Program-made: the position numbers and the translations under genes
The notes under the pieces: generated by a model
What the model saw: only the letters and a program-made list of their open reading frames with translations
The model's database searches: none
What the model was told of the DNA's origin: nothing
Source of the DNA: Sulfuriferula sp. AH1
Lineage (GTDB): Bacteria > Pseudomonadota > Gammaproteobacteria > Burkholderiales > Sulfuriferulaceae
Length of the DNA: 64,000 nucleotides
Reading direction: 5' to 3'
NCBI RefSeq assembly: GCF_002162035.1
Contig: NZ_CP021138.1
Location: 1,550,001-1,614,000 of the forward strand
Shown: positions 55,459 to 64,000 of the stretch, piece by piece
Layout: each line of letters opens with the position of its first letter
Position numbering within the stretch: position 1 is the stretch's first letter

Positions 55459-55926
55459 ATGAATATTAGAACCACATTTTCAGGCCAACAATACCAGAAC
55501 GGATCCTCGCTTCTGGAGGCGTTAATCGCAGTCCTTATTTTTTCGATTGGCGTAATTGGACTCATGGGTCTGCAAGCCACTTCTATAAAAAACAGCAGCG
55601 ATGCGAAGTACCGTGCAGATGCAGCTTATTTGGCCAACCAGATTATTGGACAAATGTGGGTGGATAGGGCGAATATCGATAATTACGCGACTGGCGGCAC
55701 AGGAGCAGCCTGTTCTGTGGGCACGCCTTCTACAAATACCAATATCAGCAATTGGTTAACTCAAGTAAGCAACTCATTGCCCGGCGCCACCTCGGCAATA
55801 CAGCAAATTGCGGTCACCACCCCACTAACGAATACGCGACAAGTCAAGGTCACGGTTTGCTGGAAAGGTCCGCAAGACACGACAGCGCACAATTTCGTGG
55901 TAACGGCCCAAATCAATACCAACTAA
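55459..55926 (+). CDS. pilV: Type IV minor pilin PilV
   Basis: 155 residues with prepilin site NGSSLLEALIAVLIFSIGVIGLMGLQ, cleaved after Gly15; Glu20 is the mature Glu5. The LLEALIAVLIFSIGVIGL signature and the following DAKYRADAAYLANQIIGQMW helix are typical of PilV. It begins 1 base after fimT ends. Confidence 0.92.
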   Translation: MNIRTTFSGQQYQNGSSLLEALIAVLIFSIGVIGLMGLQATSIKNSSDAKYRADAAYLANQIIGQMWVDRANIDNYATGGTGAACSVGTPSTNTNISNWLTQVSNSLPGATSAIQQIAVTTPLTNTRQVKVTVCWKGPQDTTAHNFVVTAQINTN

Positions 55927-55938
55927 GGCGAGACCAGA

Positions 55939-57015
55939 ATGATCCATAACACTTTACGACATAATAAAAACGATAAAGGCTTCAGTCTGGTCGAGGCGAT
56001 GGTCGGCATGACCCTGGGTTTGCTTACCGTGCTGGTCGTCATGCAAACCTTTTCGGTTTTTGAGTTCCAGAAACAAACCACCACAGCCGGCTCGGATGCG
56101 CAGGAAAATGGGTTGATGGCGATGGTACAGCTTGAACAGGATATTCGAGGTGCCGGCGCAGGTTTGATAAATAACAACGTAATGAGTTGCACCACTGTAA
56201 ACAGCTACTATAACGGCACCATACCTGCCCCGGGCATGCCTACATCCGGCGGATTTGCGCCGGTATCCATCACGGATGGGGGCGCAAATGCTTCGGACAC
56301 CGTAACAATAAGCACCGGTGGTGCTGATTCATTGGGCGCGATACCTGCCAATATTACAGTAACCATGCCGCCCACATCCGCTGAATTCAATCTGAGCAGC
56401 ACCCTAGGGTTTAATATTGGACAACTTATTTTGTTGATGCAAGGCGGCAATTGTACGGTAATGCAGGTAACCCAGGTTCAATCTTCGGCCTTGAAGATCC
56501 AGCACAACTCTGGCAGCAGCGCTCCCTACAATCCTTCCACGCCGCCATCGACATGGCCAGCATATACAACCGGGGCCACAGTCTCAAATTTCGGATCGTA
56601 CACGATACATACCTATTCCATTGATGCGAATTATAATTTGCAATTATATGACAGTTCAACCGGCACCACCGTGCCGCAAATGACGGATATCGTGCGCATG
56701 GATGCGCAATACGGCATCTCCAGTGCAGTGGGCGTTCAACCGGTATCTTCCTGGGTTGATGCGACCAGTACATTTGCTTCGCCACTGAGTACTGACAACA
56801 TCAAGCGCATCAAGGCAATTAAACTCGTCATCGTTGCTCGCAGCAGCAAAAAAGAGATCGGCAATGTCACCACCAGCGCCCCCACCTGGTACGACGTCAG
56901 CACCGGCACGACCACATCTATCAACGTATCCTACTTACCAAACTGGCAGCAATATCGTTATAAAGTGTATACGACCGTCATCCCGCTACGTAATGTTATT
57001 TGGGCAAACGTATGA
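55939..57015 (+). CDS. pilW: Type IV pilus assembly protein PilW
   Basis: 358 residues, prepilin site KGFSLVEAMVGMTLGLLTVLVV cleaved after Gly14, with Glu19 as mature Glu5. The following FEFQKQTTTAGSDAQENGLMAMVQLEQDIRGAGAGL is the PilW signature helix and start of the globular domain. The C-terminal region ends RYKVYTTVIPLRNVIWA, another PilW hallmark. It ends with an ATGA overlap with pilX. Confidence 0.92.
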   Translation: MIHNTLRHNKNDKGFSLVEAMVGMTLGLLTVLVVMQTFSVFEFQKQTTTAGSDAQENGLMAMVQLEQDIRGAGAGLINNNVMSCTTVNSYYNGTIPAPGMPTSGGFAPVSITDGGANASDTVTISTGGADSLGAIPANITVTMPPTSAEFNLSSTLGFNIGQLILLMQGGNCTVMQVTQVQSSALKIQHNSGSSAPYNPSTPPSTWPAYTTGATVSNFGSYTIHTYSIDANYNLQLYDSSTGTTVPQMTDIVRMDAQYGISSAVGVQPVSSWVDATSTFASPLSTDNIKRIKAIKLVIVARSSKKEIGNVTTSAPTWYDVSTGTTTSINVSYLPNWQQYRYKVYTTVIPLRNVIWANV

Positions 57016-57608
57016 AAACGCATATCCACTCCTCTTTACGCCTGGCCCGTACACAACGTGGTGCCGCGCTGTTCATAGCGCTCATTGCCCTGGTCAGCAT
57101 GACACTTGCGGGCATCGCGATGGTCAGATCAGTCGATACCAACAACCTGATCTCCGGCAATCTCGCTTTCAGGGAATCCGCTCTTCATACCAGTGACGTC
57201 GGTATCGAAAACGCCGTCAACGCTTTGGCAACCATCGTGACCACTTCTCTTGATGCCAATTATCCTTCCGGCTGTTCCGGTGGTGGATGCACTTACTATG
57301 CACTTATGCAAACCACTGATTCACGAGGGGTTCCCACCGTCATCAACTGGGCCAACGTTGCCAGCACCACAGTCAACACCGATTACAAGGTGCAATATGT
57401 CATCGATCGCCTCTGCACAGGCAGCCTGCCTGTCACCAATGTGACCCTTAATTGTTATGCCTACGTCCCGACCAGCGGCGGTGGCGGCAGCAAAAAAAGC
57501 AATGCGACATCGTTCACTTCGGCGACGCTGGTTTACTATCGCGTCACAGTCCGCGTCACAGGGCCGCGCAATACTACCAGCATGGCGCAGGCCATCATCT
57601 CGTCTTAG
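57012..57608 (+). CDS. pilX: Type IV pilus assembly protein PilX
   Basis: 198 residues from ATG 57012, overlapping the pilW stop by 4 bases. The N-terminus RTQRGAALFIALIALVSMTLAGIAMVRSVDTNN is the PilX family pattern, cleaved after Gly17. Position 5 of the mature chain is Ile instead of Glu, as is common for PilX. The Gly/Ser-rich GGGGSKKSN insert is a flexible loop. Co-expressed with PilY1. Confidence 0.9.
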   Translation: MKTHIHSSLRLARTQRGAALFIALIALVSMTLAGIAMVRSVDTNNLISGNLAFRESALHTSDVGIENAVNALATIVTTSLDANYPSGCSGGGCTYYALMQTTDSRGVPTVINWANVASTTVNTDYKVQYVIDRLCTGSLPVTNVTLNCYAYVPTSGGGGSKKSNATSFTSATLVYYRVTVRVTGPRNTTSMAQAIISS

Positions 57609-57665
57609 TATCGCATGCATATCAAGAATGAAAACCGTCTAGAAGATTATTGAGGAGCTCCCATA

Positions 57666-60600
57666 ATGTGCCAACCTAATTGCTTAAGGTACCATCCGAT
57701 ACAGATCGCCGTATCGCTATTAATTATGGGACTAATTCCGAGCCTGGCGATTGCGGCTTCAACAGATATCGCCAATGTCCCAATGGCGGTTAAAAACTCC
57801 GTAACCCCTAATCTGCTGCTTATTTACGATAATTCCGAATCAATGGATGCTTATATGGCTGGCACCATGGTGTCCGGCAGTAATCCGAATACACGAGGCA
57901 ATATCGGACGCTCGGTAATGCGGGATACCATCAACACTTACCGGACCGCTTTTAACTGGGGGCTGATGACCTATGGAACAAACACTCCAAATATATATAA
58001 TACTTATGCTTACTATTTAGGTTCTGACAACGGCACAAGTCCTGGTGCTGCCGGTACGGGCATGTTATTTACTGACACCTGTACCGGTTATGTCGCGCCA
58101 TCCTCTGCAAATAGTTATGTAGCGACGCCAGGTGTCGACAGCACTAACGGAAACCTTAAGTGCGTGGCCAACCCCCAACCTTTTACCGGCGGGAATTATG
58201 TCACTTATAATCAATCGGGTGACGATGCAAATATTCTGGATGTACTGTATTTTGACGCGTATACATCGGGGAATCCAGCAGCCTATACATCTCTGTGGGG
58301 ATTATCCCAGCAAAACTCGTCCGCCCCAACAAATTACAATCTTTATACAACGCATAAAACATCCAGCGGCAATTCATGGGCCAGTACTGATTTTTCAGGC
58401 AGTGTGGGCGGCGGCACATTCACTGCAACCGATGCCGGCTTCCTGTCCAGCTTTTTAACCAATCCGCCAATTTATCGCCAGCTTTATTTGCCAAGAGGAT
58501 GGGGATATCTCGCCGATATTACCGGTGCAGGCAATCTTAATGAACCTATCCAGGCCGACTCCACAACCCATTACAACAATCTAATTGCAAAACTGGGGAA
58601 TGAGACTGACAGCACCTCGACCAGCGAAGTAAAAAATGCGGCCGTATTCACGCCGCTTCAAGGCACGCTCGCCTCCGCAAAATCCTATTTTTCCACTTCA
58701 TATCAGGATCAAAGCAGCCCGGTTGCCTATTCATGCCAACAGAATTTCGTCATGCTGGTCACGGACGGGTTACCTACCGGAAAATCCGATGGCACGATGT
58801 ATTCAAGCTCGGATCGAACCAACACCTGCACCTGGAGCACCAGCACTAATAGTTGCACAAGTGGTAATTTTGGCACGGCCGCTAGTGATGCGATCAGCGC
58901 GGTTACAAACTTGCGCACTACCAGCAATAGCCATAACAACACGCCTTACGATATCCAGACTTACGTCGTGGCGCTGGGTGATACAGTCGCAAATGCGAAC
59001 GCGATATCGGTCATGAATGCCATGGCCTATAACGGCGGTACAGGCACTGCGCTATTCGCCTCCGATCCGACCGCTCTCAATAGCGCCATTAACACGATTA
59101 CCACAGATATTACCGCCAAGGTTGGCGCCTCTGCTGCAGTTGCCGTCGCCAATGCCCACGTTACTTCGACAAATAACGCAACATATACCACCAATTACAA
59201 TTCCGGCACCTGGACCGGGGATTTAAACGCTTATCCTATCGACATCAATACCGGCACTGTCGGCACAACTTCGCTCTGGACATCCGGTTCGGCCCAATAC
59301 CAGCTGGATAACCGCACATCAGCCAACCGCCTCATTGCAACATCCGTGGATACTGCTGGCGCCATTGGCGGCATACAATTCCAGCCAACGACAGCAACAA
59401 CCGCAACCAAGCTGAGCAGTGCTCAACAAACCTTGCTTAATACTCCCAGCACCACTGATGGTGCTGCAGTTGTGGCATATTTGCGAGGAGACACGACTGG
59501 CGAAACAAATGGCACTTACCGGGCACGCGCACATCTATTGGGCGACCTGGTCAACGCAGAACCCTTGGTCGCACCTCCTCCAAGCGCCAATTACGCTGAT
59601 TCCGGCTACATGGGCAGCTCGACAACATTCAAAGAGGCGAACGCAAGCCGTCAAATCATGGTTTATCAAGGCTCGAATGACGGCATGCTGCATGCATTCA
59701 ATGCAACGACCGGCGCCGAACAATGGGCATACGTACCTAACCTGGTAATGGCCAATCTGAATAATCTGAGCAGCAAATCCAGCTTTACCCATAAATATTA
59801 TGTTGATGGCACTCCCGCCCTGGGTGATGTCGATTTCCGCAATACCGATGGTGCGACAGGTGCAAACACGCCTAATTGGCACAGCATTGTAGTTGGAGGT
59901 CTGGGTAAAGGCGGACGAGGATATTACGCACTGGATGTCACGGCGCCGATCGCCAGCACTGAAGCTACCGTTGCCAGCAAGGTATTATGGGAATTCCCCA
60001 ATAGCGCAAACTCATCCACGGTCACCAAGAACACCGGTTATAGCTTCGGCAAACCCGTTATCGTCAAGACTGCGGCCGATGGCTGGGTAGTACTGGTAAC
60101 GTCCGGCTACAATAACGGCACCAACACGGGCGATAGCGGCGGAGACGGCGTAGGCCATTTATTCGTACTCAACCCGAAGACAGGCGCCTTAATCAAGGAT
60201 ATTCCAACGACAGGTTGCACAACCACTCCGACCAGCAGTCCATGCGGGTTAGCGCAAATCAGCGCGTATGTCGCCAATCCCGATCAGGACATGACTACTG
60301 ATTATGTATATGGCGGCGACTTAATGGGTAATTTATGGCGCTTCGATCTCACAGGCTCTGTCTCGCAATGGTCTGTTGCCAGGCTGGCGGTATTGAAGGA
60401 CAGTAGCGGCGCGACTCAACCGGTTACCACTTCACCGGAATTATCCAATATAACCCTAGGCGGAACGCCTACCCGATTTGTTTATGTCGGTACCGGGCAA
60501 TATTTGGGTGACTCGGATGTACCTACCTCCAGCACGGCTAATTCCCATGCGACCCAGACCCAGACGATATATGGCCTGGTAGACAGCATTACCAGCACCT

Positions 60601-61097
60601 TCACTGATCCGGTACGCTCTGTTCTGCAACAGCAGACACTGACAATCAACACAAACGGCACGAGTTCGATAAGTAACAATACAGTCGATTACACCACCAA
60701 AAAGGGCTGGTATATTGATCTGCCCACCTCAGGCGAACGCGTCAATACCGACCCGGCATTGGTGTCCAATGTATTGGCTTTTACCAGCAACATCCCAAGT
60801 ACGACGATTTGTGTACCGGGCGGTAGCAGCTGGCTATATTACATAAATTATCAAACCGGCGGGACGACAGATATTAACAGCACGACCACGCTCACCGATG
60901 GTACAACCGTCACCTGGAATGGCGGGTTGTCCTTGGGTAATACATTGGCGAGCCGCCCGATTATCATTCAGTTACCGAGCGGTCAAATCGATGCATTGAT
61001 ACGTAAATCCGATGGAACGACAGTAAGTCAAACTGTTCCGGTGGCAACATCCTCGATGACAAAAGGCAGGGTTTCCTGGCGCGAAATCCTGGAGTAA
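57666..61097 (+). CDS. pilY1: Type IV pilus tip and secretion regulator PilY1
   Basis: 1143 residues, with a signal peptide (LIMGLIPSLAIA, likely cleaved after residue 30). The vWA-like N-terminal region carries a DxSxS metal site, Asp55 to Met60 (DNSESM), and the C-terminal region is a PilY1-type beta-propeller (VYQGSNDGMLHAFNATTGAEQWAYVP). A calcium loop lies at residues 873-885 (DQDMTTDYVYGGD), followed by LMGNLWRFDL. PilY1 controls pilus extension and adhesion. GAGGAG lies 8 bases before the ATG. The last pilus gene of the operon. Confidence 0.93.
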   Translation: MCQPNCLRYHPIQIAVSLLIMGLIPSLAIAASTDIANVPMAVKNSVTPNLLLIYDNSESMDAYMAGTMVSGSNPNTRGNIGRSVMRDTINTYRTAFNWGLMTYGTNTPNIYNTYAYYLGSDNGTSPGAAGTGMLFTDTCTGYVAPSSANSYVATPGVDSTNGNLKCVANPQPFTGGNYVTYNQSGDDANILDVLYFDAYTSGNPAAYTSLWGLSQQNSSAPTNYNLYTTHKTSSGNSWASTDFSGSVGGGTFTATDAGFLSSFLTNPPIYRQLYLPRGWGYLADITGAGNLNEPIQADSTTHYNNLIAKLGNETDSTSTSEVKNAAVFTPLQGTLASAKSYFSTSYQDQSSPVAYSCQQNFVMLVTDGLPTGKSDGTMYSSSDRTNTCTWSTSTNSCTSGNFGTAASDAISAVTNLRTTSNSHNNTPYDIQTYVVALGDTVANANAISVMNAMAYNGGTGTALFASDPTALNSAINTITTDITAKVGASAAVAVANAHVTSTNNATYTTNYNSGTWTGDLNAYPIDINTGTVGTTSLWTSGSAQYQLDNRTSANRLIATSVDTAGAIGGIQFQPTTATTATKLSSAQQTLLNTPSTTDGAAVVAYLRGDTTGETNGTYRARAHLLGDLVNAEPLVAPPPSANYADSGYMGSSTTFKEANASRQIMVYQGSNDGMLHAFNATTGAEQWAYVPNLVMANLNNLSSKSSFTHKYYVDGTPALGDVDFRNTDGATGANTPNWHSIVVGGLGKGGRGYYALDVTAPIASTEATVASKVLWEFPNSANSSTVTKNTGYSFGKPVIVKTAADGWVVLVTSGYNNGTNTGDSGGDGVGHLFVLNPKTGALIKDIPTTGCTTTPTSSPCGLAQISAYVANPDQDMTTDYVYGGDLMGNLWRFDLTGSVSQWSVARLAVLKDSSGATQPVTTSPELSNITLGGTPTRFVYVGTGQYLGDSDVPTSSTANSHATQTQTIYGLVDSITSTFTDPVRSVLQQQTLTINTNGTSSISNNTVDYTTKKGWYIDLPTSGERVNTDPALVSNVLAFTSNIPSTTICVPGGSSWLYYINYQTGGTTDINSTTTLTDGTTVTWNGGLSLGNTLASRPIIIQLPSGQIDALIRKSDGTTVSQTVPVATSSMTKGRVSWREILE

Positions 61098-61100
61098 ATC

Positions 61101-61511
61101 TTGAACATCACTTTTGATAAATGGTGCACCATGAAATTCATACAACGAGTTATATTATCAAGCTTGGTATTATTGTGCCTAAACCAGTCTGCATGGGCAG
61201 TCAGACCTGCTCATGAGATAAACCAACCAGGTATCCTTCCTCCCGCAAAAGCCAAGAATATAATTCAGCGCGGCGGGAAGATTACGGCAATCAATACCAG
61301 TCAGCATACGATATCGGTAGATGAAGTCCCTTACCCATTGCAAACGGCATCAATCCCCGTTCACTCGGCCAATCCTCAATCGCACGGAAGCCTGGCGCAA
61401 CTGGAGACAGGAACAATGATTCGTTTCAATACGACCAAAGAGGGATGGAATGGCAGAGAAGCCATCAATGAGATTTGGATTACGCCTGCCCGTCCATCCT
61501 TCAAAAAATGA
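61101..61511 (+). CDS. Small secreted protein after pilY1
   Basis: Not recognised. 136 residues from TTG 61101, which has GGAG 6 bases upstream; ATG 61131 (MKFIQRVILSSL) gives a cleaner signal peptide but a poor ribosome site. The signal segment ends in NQSAWA, then a mature part of about 100 residues with HEINQPGILPPAKA, KITAINTSQHTISVDEVPYPL and a beta-rich end. It has the look of a small periplasmic or surface accessory of the pilus system, being 3 bases after pilY1, but function is unknown. Confidence 0.7.
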   Translation: MNITFDKWCTMKFIQRVILSSLVLLCLNQSAWAVRPAHEINQPGILPPAKAKNIIQRGGKITAINTSQHTISVDEVPYPLQTASIPVHSANPQSHGSLAQLETGTMIRFNTTKEGWNGREAINEIWITPARPSFKK

Positions 61512-61558
61512 CCGGATAATAGGGTAATTAATTATCAATATTCATATAATTCAATTTC

Positions 61559-61591
61559 AAGTCGCATCAAAATGCGACTTGCCTGATTTTT
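61559..61591 (+). terminator. Terminator of the pilin operon
   Basis: A perfect 9-base-pair stem, 61559-61567 with 61572-61580, loop CAAA, with a T run at 61587-61591 six bases beyond the stem. Position suits the end of the pilE-pilY1 transcript. Confidence 0.65.
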
Positions 61592-61660
61592 CAGTTTCAA
61601 AAAACCCGACTTTACGTTAGGCTGTAAAACTTTCCTTAGCACGCTCATCGCAGAATCATC

Positions 61661-62746
61661 TTGAATCCAGACTTTCTCATCATAGGTGGCGGCATCATCG
61701 GGCTGGCAACGGCATTTCGCCTAGCGAAGGAAGGTGCGCAAGTAACAGTAGTCGAACGCAATATCGTGGGGGCGGAGTCTTCCTGGGCAGGCGGCGGGAT
61801 ACTCTTCCCTCTACTTCCCTGGCAATATGCGGCAGCAGTAACCGACTTATGTGATCTGGGGGCGGCACGTTATCCTGACTGGGTAGCATCTATCCAGGCC
61901 AGCAGCGGCCTGGATGCGGAATACTGGAATTGCGGGATGCTGGTATTGCCGCCTTTCGACACAGATACGGCGCAAATCTGGTGTCATCAGCATCAATGGC
62001 GCGCAGAGATGCTATCCGCACGCAACTATCTTCCGGAAATGACTGATATTGATGCACTATGGCTGCCCGATGTAGCGCAAGTGCGCAATCCGCGTCTGAT
62101 CAAATCGCTGCGAGGCGCAGTGTCGGCGCTTGGCGTGCAGCTAATGGAACGTACGAGCATCACCGCACTGGCCGGAGACACGCATCATATTCAGCATCTG
62201 GATACGACAAACGGCAAACTGCTGGCCGGCGGCTATATCACATGCGCCGGTGCGTGGAGCCAGGGCGTGTTATCAGACTTCCCTCCAGTCAAGGCCATCA
62301 AGCCCATGCGCGGACAAATGCTGCTTTTCAAATCGCATCCGGATTTGCTGAAACAGGTTATTTATCGGCAAGGGATTTACCTTATCCCGAGAATGGATGG
62401 GCATATCCTGGCAGGCAGTACCGTCGAAGACGTGGGCTTTGACAAAGCCACCTTACCCGATACCCGATCAGCCTTGATGGATACGGCATTTGAATTGCTT
62501 CCCGCGTTACGCACTGCAAAACTGGTGCAGCACTGGAGCGGCCTACGGCCAGGTTCGCCAGACAATATACCAACCATAGCCCGGCATCCGGACGTTGATA
62601 ACCTGTATATCAACGCAGGACATTTTCGCTACGGGGTAACCATGGCGCCGATCAGCGCGGATTTGATTGCAGAAGTGATACTGGGGAAAACACCGGGCAT
62701 GGACATGACGGCATATCAGTGGAATGAACCGGCTTCCGTTCCTTAG
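61661..62746 (+). CDS. thiO: Glycine oxidase ThiO
   Basis: FAD-dependent oxidase that turns glycine into iminoglycine for thiazole synthesis. 361 residues from a TTG start at 61661 (no strong ribosome site). FAD site DFLIIGGGIIGLATAF, VVERNIVGAESSWAGGGI, and the C-terminal HWSGLRPGSPDNIPTIARHP with GHFRYGVTMAP, typical of D-amino acid oxidase-like ThiO. Other thi genes are not in the window. It ends in a 4-base overlap with the convergent fliE gene. Confidence 0.88.
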   Translation: MNPDFLIIGGGIIGLATAFRLAKEGAQVTVVERNIVGAESSWAGGGILFPLLPWQYAAAVTDLCDLGAARYPDWVASIQASSGLDAEYWNCGMLVLPPFDTDTAQIWCHQHQWRAEMLSARNYLPEMTDIDALWLPDVAQVRNPRLIKSLRGAVSALGVQLMERTSITALAGDTHHIQHLDTTNGKLLAGGYITCAGAWSQGVLSDFPPVKAIKPMRGQMLLFKSHPDLLKQVIYRQGIYLIPRMDGHILAGSTVEDVGFDKATLPDTRSALMDTAFELLPALRTAKLVQHWSGLRPGSPDNIPTIARHPDVDNLYINAGHFRYGVTMAPISADLIAEVILGKTPGMDMTAYQWNEPASVP

Positions 62747-63084
62747 ACTTGCATATTCATGATTTCATGGTAAGCCGACACGAGCTTGTTGCGCACTTGC
62801 ACGGTTTCCTGAAATGCGATGTTGGCCTTTTGCATGGAGATCATGACTTCGGACAAACTCACCTTGTCATCACCCATCACAAAACTTTTTCCTAACTGAT
62901 CGGACTGCTGCTGCAACTGATTGACCTGATCCAGCGAAGATTTAAGCGCACTGGCAAAATCCACTTTTGGGGTAGCCTGCTCCGCCGGAATGGGATTATC
63001 CGGGCCTTGTGCACGAGCCGCAGCCGCTTTCAACTGCGCCATCATCGCCTCGATTTTACTCGTATCTATCGCACTGGTTATCAT
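62743..63084 (-). CDS. fliE: Flagellar hook-basal body complex protein FliE
   Basis: 113-residue junction protein between the MS ring and the rod. The first 40 residues are variable, followed by the conserved DFASALKSSLDQVNQLQQQSDQL and LSEVMISMQKANIAFQETVQVRNKLVSAYHEIMNMQV end. GGAG lies before the ATG. It is divergent from fliF, with a 212-base region between the starts. Confidence 0.95.
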   Translation of the reverse strand: MITSAIDTSKIEAMMAQLKAAAARAQGPDNPIPAEQATPKVDFASALKSSLDQVNQLQQQSDQLGKSFVMGDDKVSLSEVMISMQKANIAFQETVQVRNKLVSAYHEIMNMQV

Positions 63085-63230
63085 GATGCTGCTCCGCTTT
63101 TGCCATATTGATCGTCATGTTACGTCATGAGCACCATTAATCAGCTTAAGATTAGCGGGGTAAATCTGGCTTTATTTCCACTATTAAAATAATATCCAGC
63201 GTTGATAATGGATAATACGAATCTGTGTCT

Positions 63231-63248
63231 TGCCCATACGAATGGGCA
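63231..63248. repeat. Inverted repeat upstream of fliF
   Basis: TGCCCAT-ACGA-ATGGGCA, a perfect 7-base inverted repeat, about 48 bases before the fliF start, in the fliE-fliF divergent region (63085-63296). Could be an operator for a flagellar regulator or a leader hairpin. No clear sigma-54 or sigma-28 promoter was found in this gap. Confidence 0.5.
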
Positions 63249-63296
63249 TGCATAGCTGGCAACACACTCATTCACTTAATAAACGGGAACATCACC

Positions 63297-64000
63297 ATGG
63301 CGGCAGAAGGCCAAACAGTCGCTACGTCTGGGCTAACAGACTTTACGCAATCCGCAATCGGACGCAAGCTATTCCTCATGCTTGGAGTGGCCGCGGTCGT
63401 TGCAGTGATGGCCGGGGTATGGATGTGGAGTCAGAAGCCTGACTATCGGGTGTTATTTTCCAATTTCAGCGACAGGGATGGCGGCGCCATCGTCGCTTCG
63501 CTTCAGCAAATGAATGTGCCCTACAAATACGCTGAAGGCGGTGGAGCGATCCTGGTTCCCGCCGACCAGGTTCATGACATCCGCCTCAAACTGGCTGCGC
63601 AGGGCTTGCCAAAAGGCGGCAATGTCGGCTTTGAACTGATGGAAAATCAGAAATTAGGCACCTCACAATTTCTGGAACAGGTTAATTTTCAGCGTGCCCT
63701 GGAAGGGGAACTGGCACAGACCATACAAGCGGTAAGCGCAGTACAAGCCGCACGCGTACATCTCGCACTGCCGAAAGCTTCGGTATTCGTCCGCGACCAG
63801 CAAAAACCGACCGCATCGGTATTGCTCAATCTTGAACCTGGCCGCGCATTGGACCCCGGTCAAGTCAGCGCAATTGTGCATCTGGTAGCGAGCAGCGTCC
63901 CCGACCTGACCCCCGGCAATGTCACCATCGTCGATCAGAACGGCAATCTGTTATCCGACACCAATAAAAAACTGGCCAACAATGGTCTGGACCCCAGCCA
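63297..64000 (+). CDS. fliF: Flagellar M-ring protein FliF (partial, 3' end outside window)
   Basis: MS-ring protein in the inner membrane, base of the flagellar motor. About 234 codons are visible of some 550 expected. One membrane helix near residues 25-46 (KLFLMLGVAAVVAVMAGVWMW) precedes the YscJ/FliF ring domain with YRVLFSNFSDRDGGAIVASL, QLNVPYKY-like and FELMENQKLGTSQFLEQVNFQRALEGELA. Divergent from fliE, as in many Proteobacteria. The C-terminal part is beyond the window. Confidence 0.96.
   Translation, partial: MAAEGQTVATSGLTDFTQSAIGRKLFLMLGVAAVVAVMAGVWMWSQKPDYRVLFSNFSDRDGGAIVASLQQMNVPYKYAEGGGAILVPADQVHDIRLKLAAQGLPKGGNVGFELMENQKLGTSQFLEQVNFQRALEGELAQTIQAVSAVQAARVHLALPKASVFVRDQQKPTASVLLNLEPGRALDPGQVSAIVHLVASSVPDLTPGNVTIVDQNGNLLSDTNKKLANNGLDPS

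Noticed and set aside
63090-63105. GG-N10-GC motif (TGGCA...GCA) on the minus strand before fliE, resembling a sigma-54 promoter
   Set aside because: It ends only 5 bases from the fliE ATG, so transcription would start inside the gene; part of it is better read as the GGAG ribosome site.

Overview
The window looks like chromosomal core DNA of a Gram-negative betaproteobacterium, most likely in the Nitrosomonadales. The evidence is gene order, not a database match: yceD-rpmF-plsX-fabHDG-acpP-fabF running into pabB-pabC-mltG-tmk-holB-tatD, tig-clpP-clpX-lon-hupB-tRNA-Val-tRNA-Asp-ppiD, grpE-dnaK-dnaJ under sigma-32-like promoters, squalene synthesis genes hpnCDE, a type IV pilus minor pilin operon ending in pilY1, and flagellar basal body genes. 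I see no insertion sequence, prophage, integrase or CRISPR array, and no gene-free stretch longer than about 220 bases. Genus and species cannot be fixed from the sequence alone.

Layout. 1-3.2 kb: start of the succinate dehydrogenase operon (sdhC, sdhD, sdhA cut by the window edge), preceded by a short malic enzyme. 3.2-7.5 kb: a tight same-strand block with a 2OG-Fe(II) oxygenase, an ELM1-type putative glycosyltransferase, a large unrecognised repeat protein and a hemerythrin protein; this is the least explained part of the window. 7.5-11.5 kb: heat-shock chaperones grpE-dnaK-dnaJ. 11.5-24.8 kb: a long minus-strand run carrying a DUF1439 lipoprotein, an EI24 membrane protein, tatD, a PilZ protein, holB, tmk, mltG, pabC, pabB and the fatty acid synthesis cluster up to yceD. 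24.8-28.8 kb: two-subunit pyruvate carboxylase and a Maf-family pyrophosphatase on the plus strand. 28.8-34.5 kb: uup, rnhA, a methyltransferase, gloB and mltD. 34.5-41 kb: a Yej-type peptide ABC importer. 41.1-44.5 kb: fabI, ppiD, two tRNAs and hupB. 44.5-50.5 kb: lon, clpX, clpP, tig and tRNA-Leu. 50.6-54.3 kb: hpnC, hpnD, hpnE and a YciK-type reductase. 54.4-61.6 kb: pilE-like, fimT, pilV, pilW, pilX, pilY1 and a small secreted protein. 61.6-64 kb: thiO, then divergent fliE and fliF (cut by the window edge).

Functional links. Malic enzyme, pyruvate carboxylase and succinate dehydrogenase join the C3 and C4 acid pools. FabD/H/G/F, FabI, AcpP and PlsX form nearly a whole fatty acid elongation and phospholipid entry system (a FabZ-type dehydratase is not in the window). 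HpnC/D/E convert farnesyl diphosphate to squalene for hopanoids. GrpE/DnaK/DnaJ, trigger factor, PpiD, ClpXP and Lon form the protein folding and quality control set; grpE, dnaK and lon each carry a sigma-32-like promoter with the same 13-base spacer. Pilus and flagellar genes point to a motile, surface-attaching cell.
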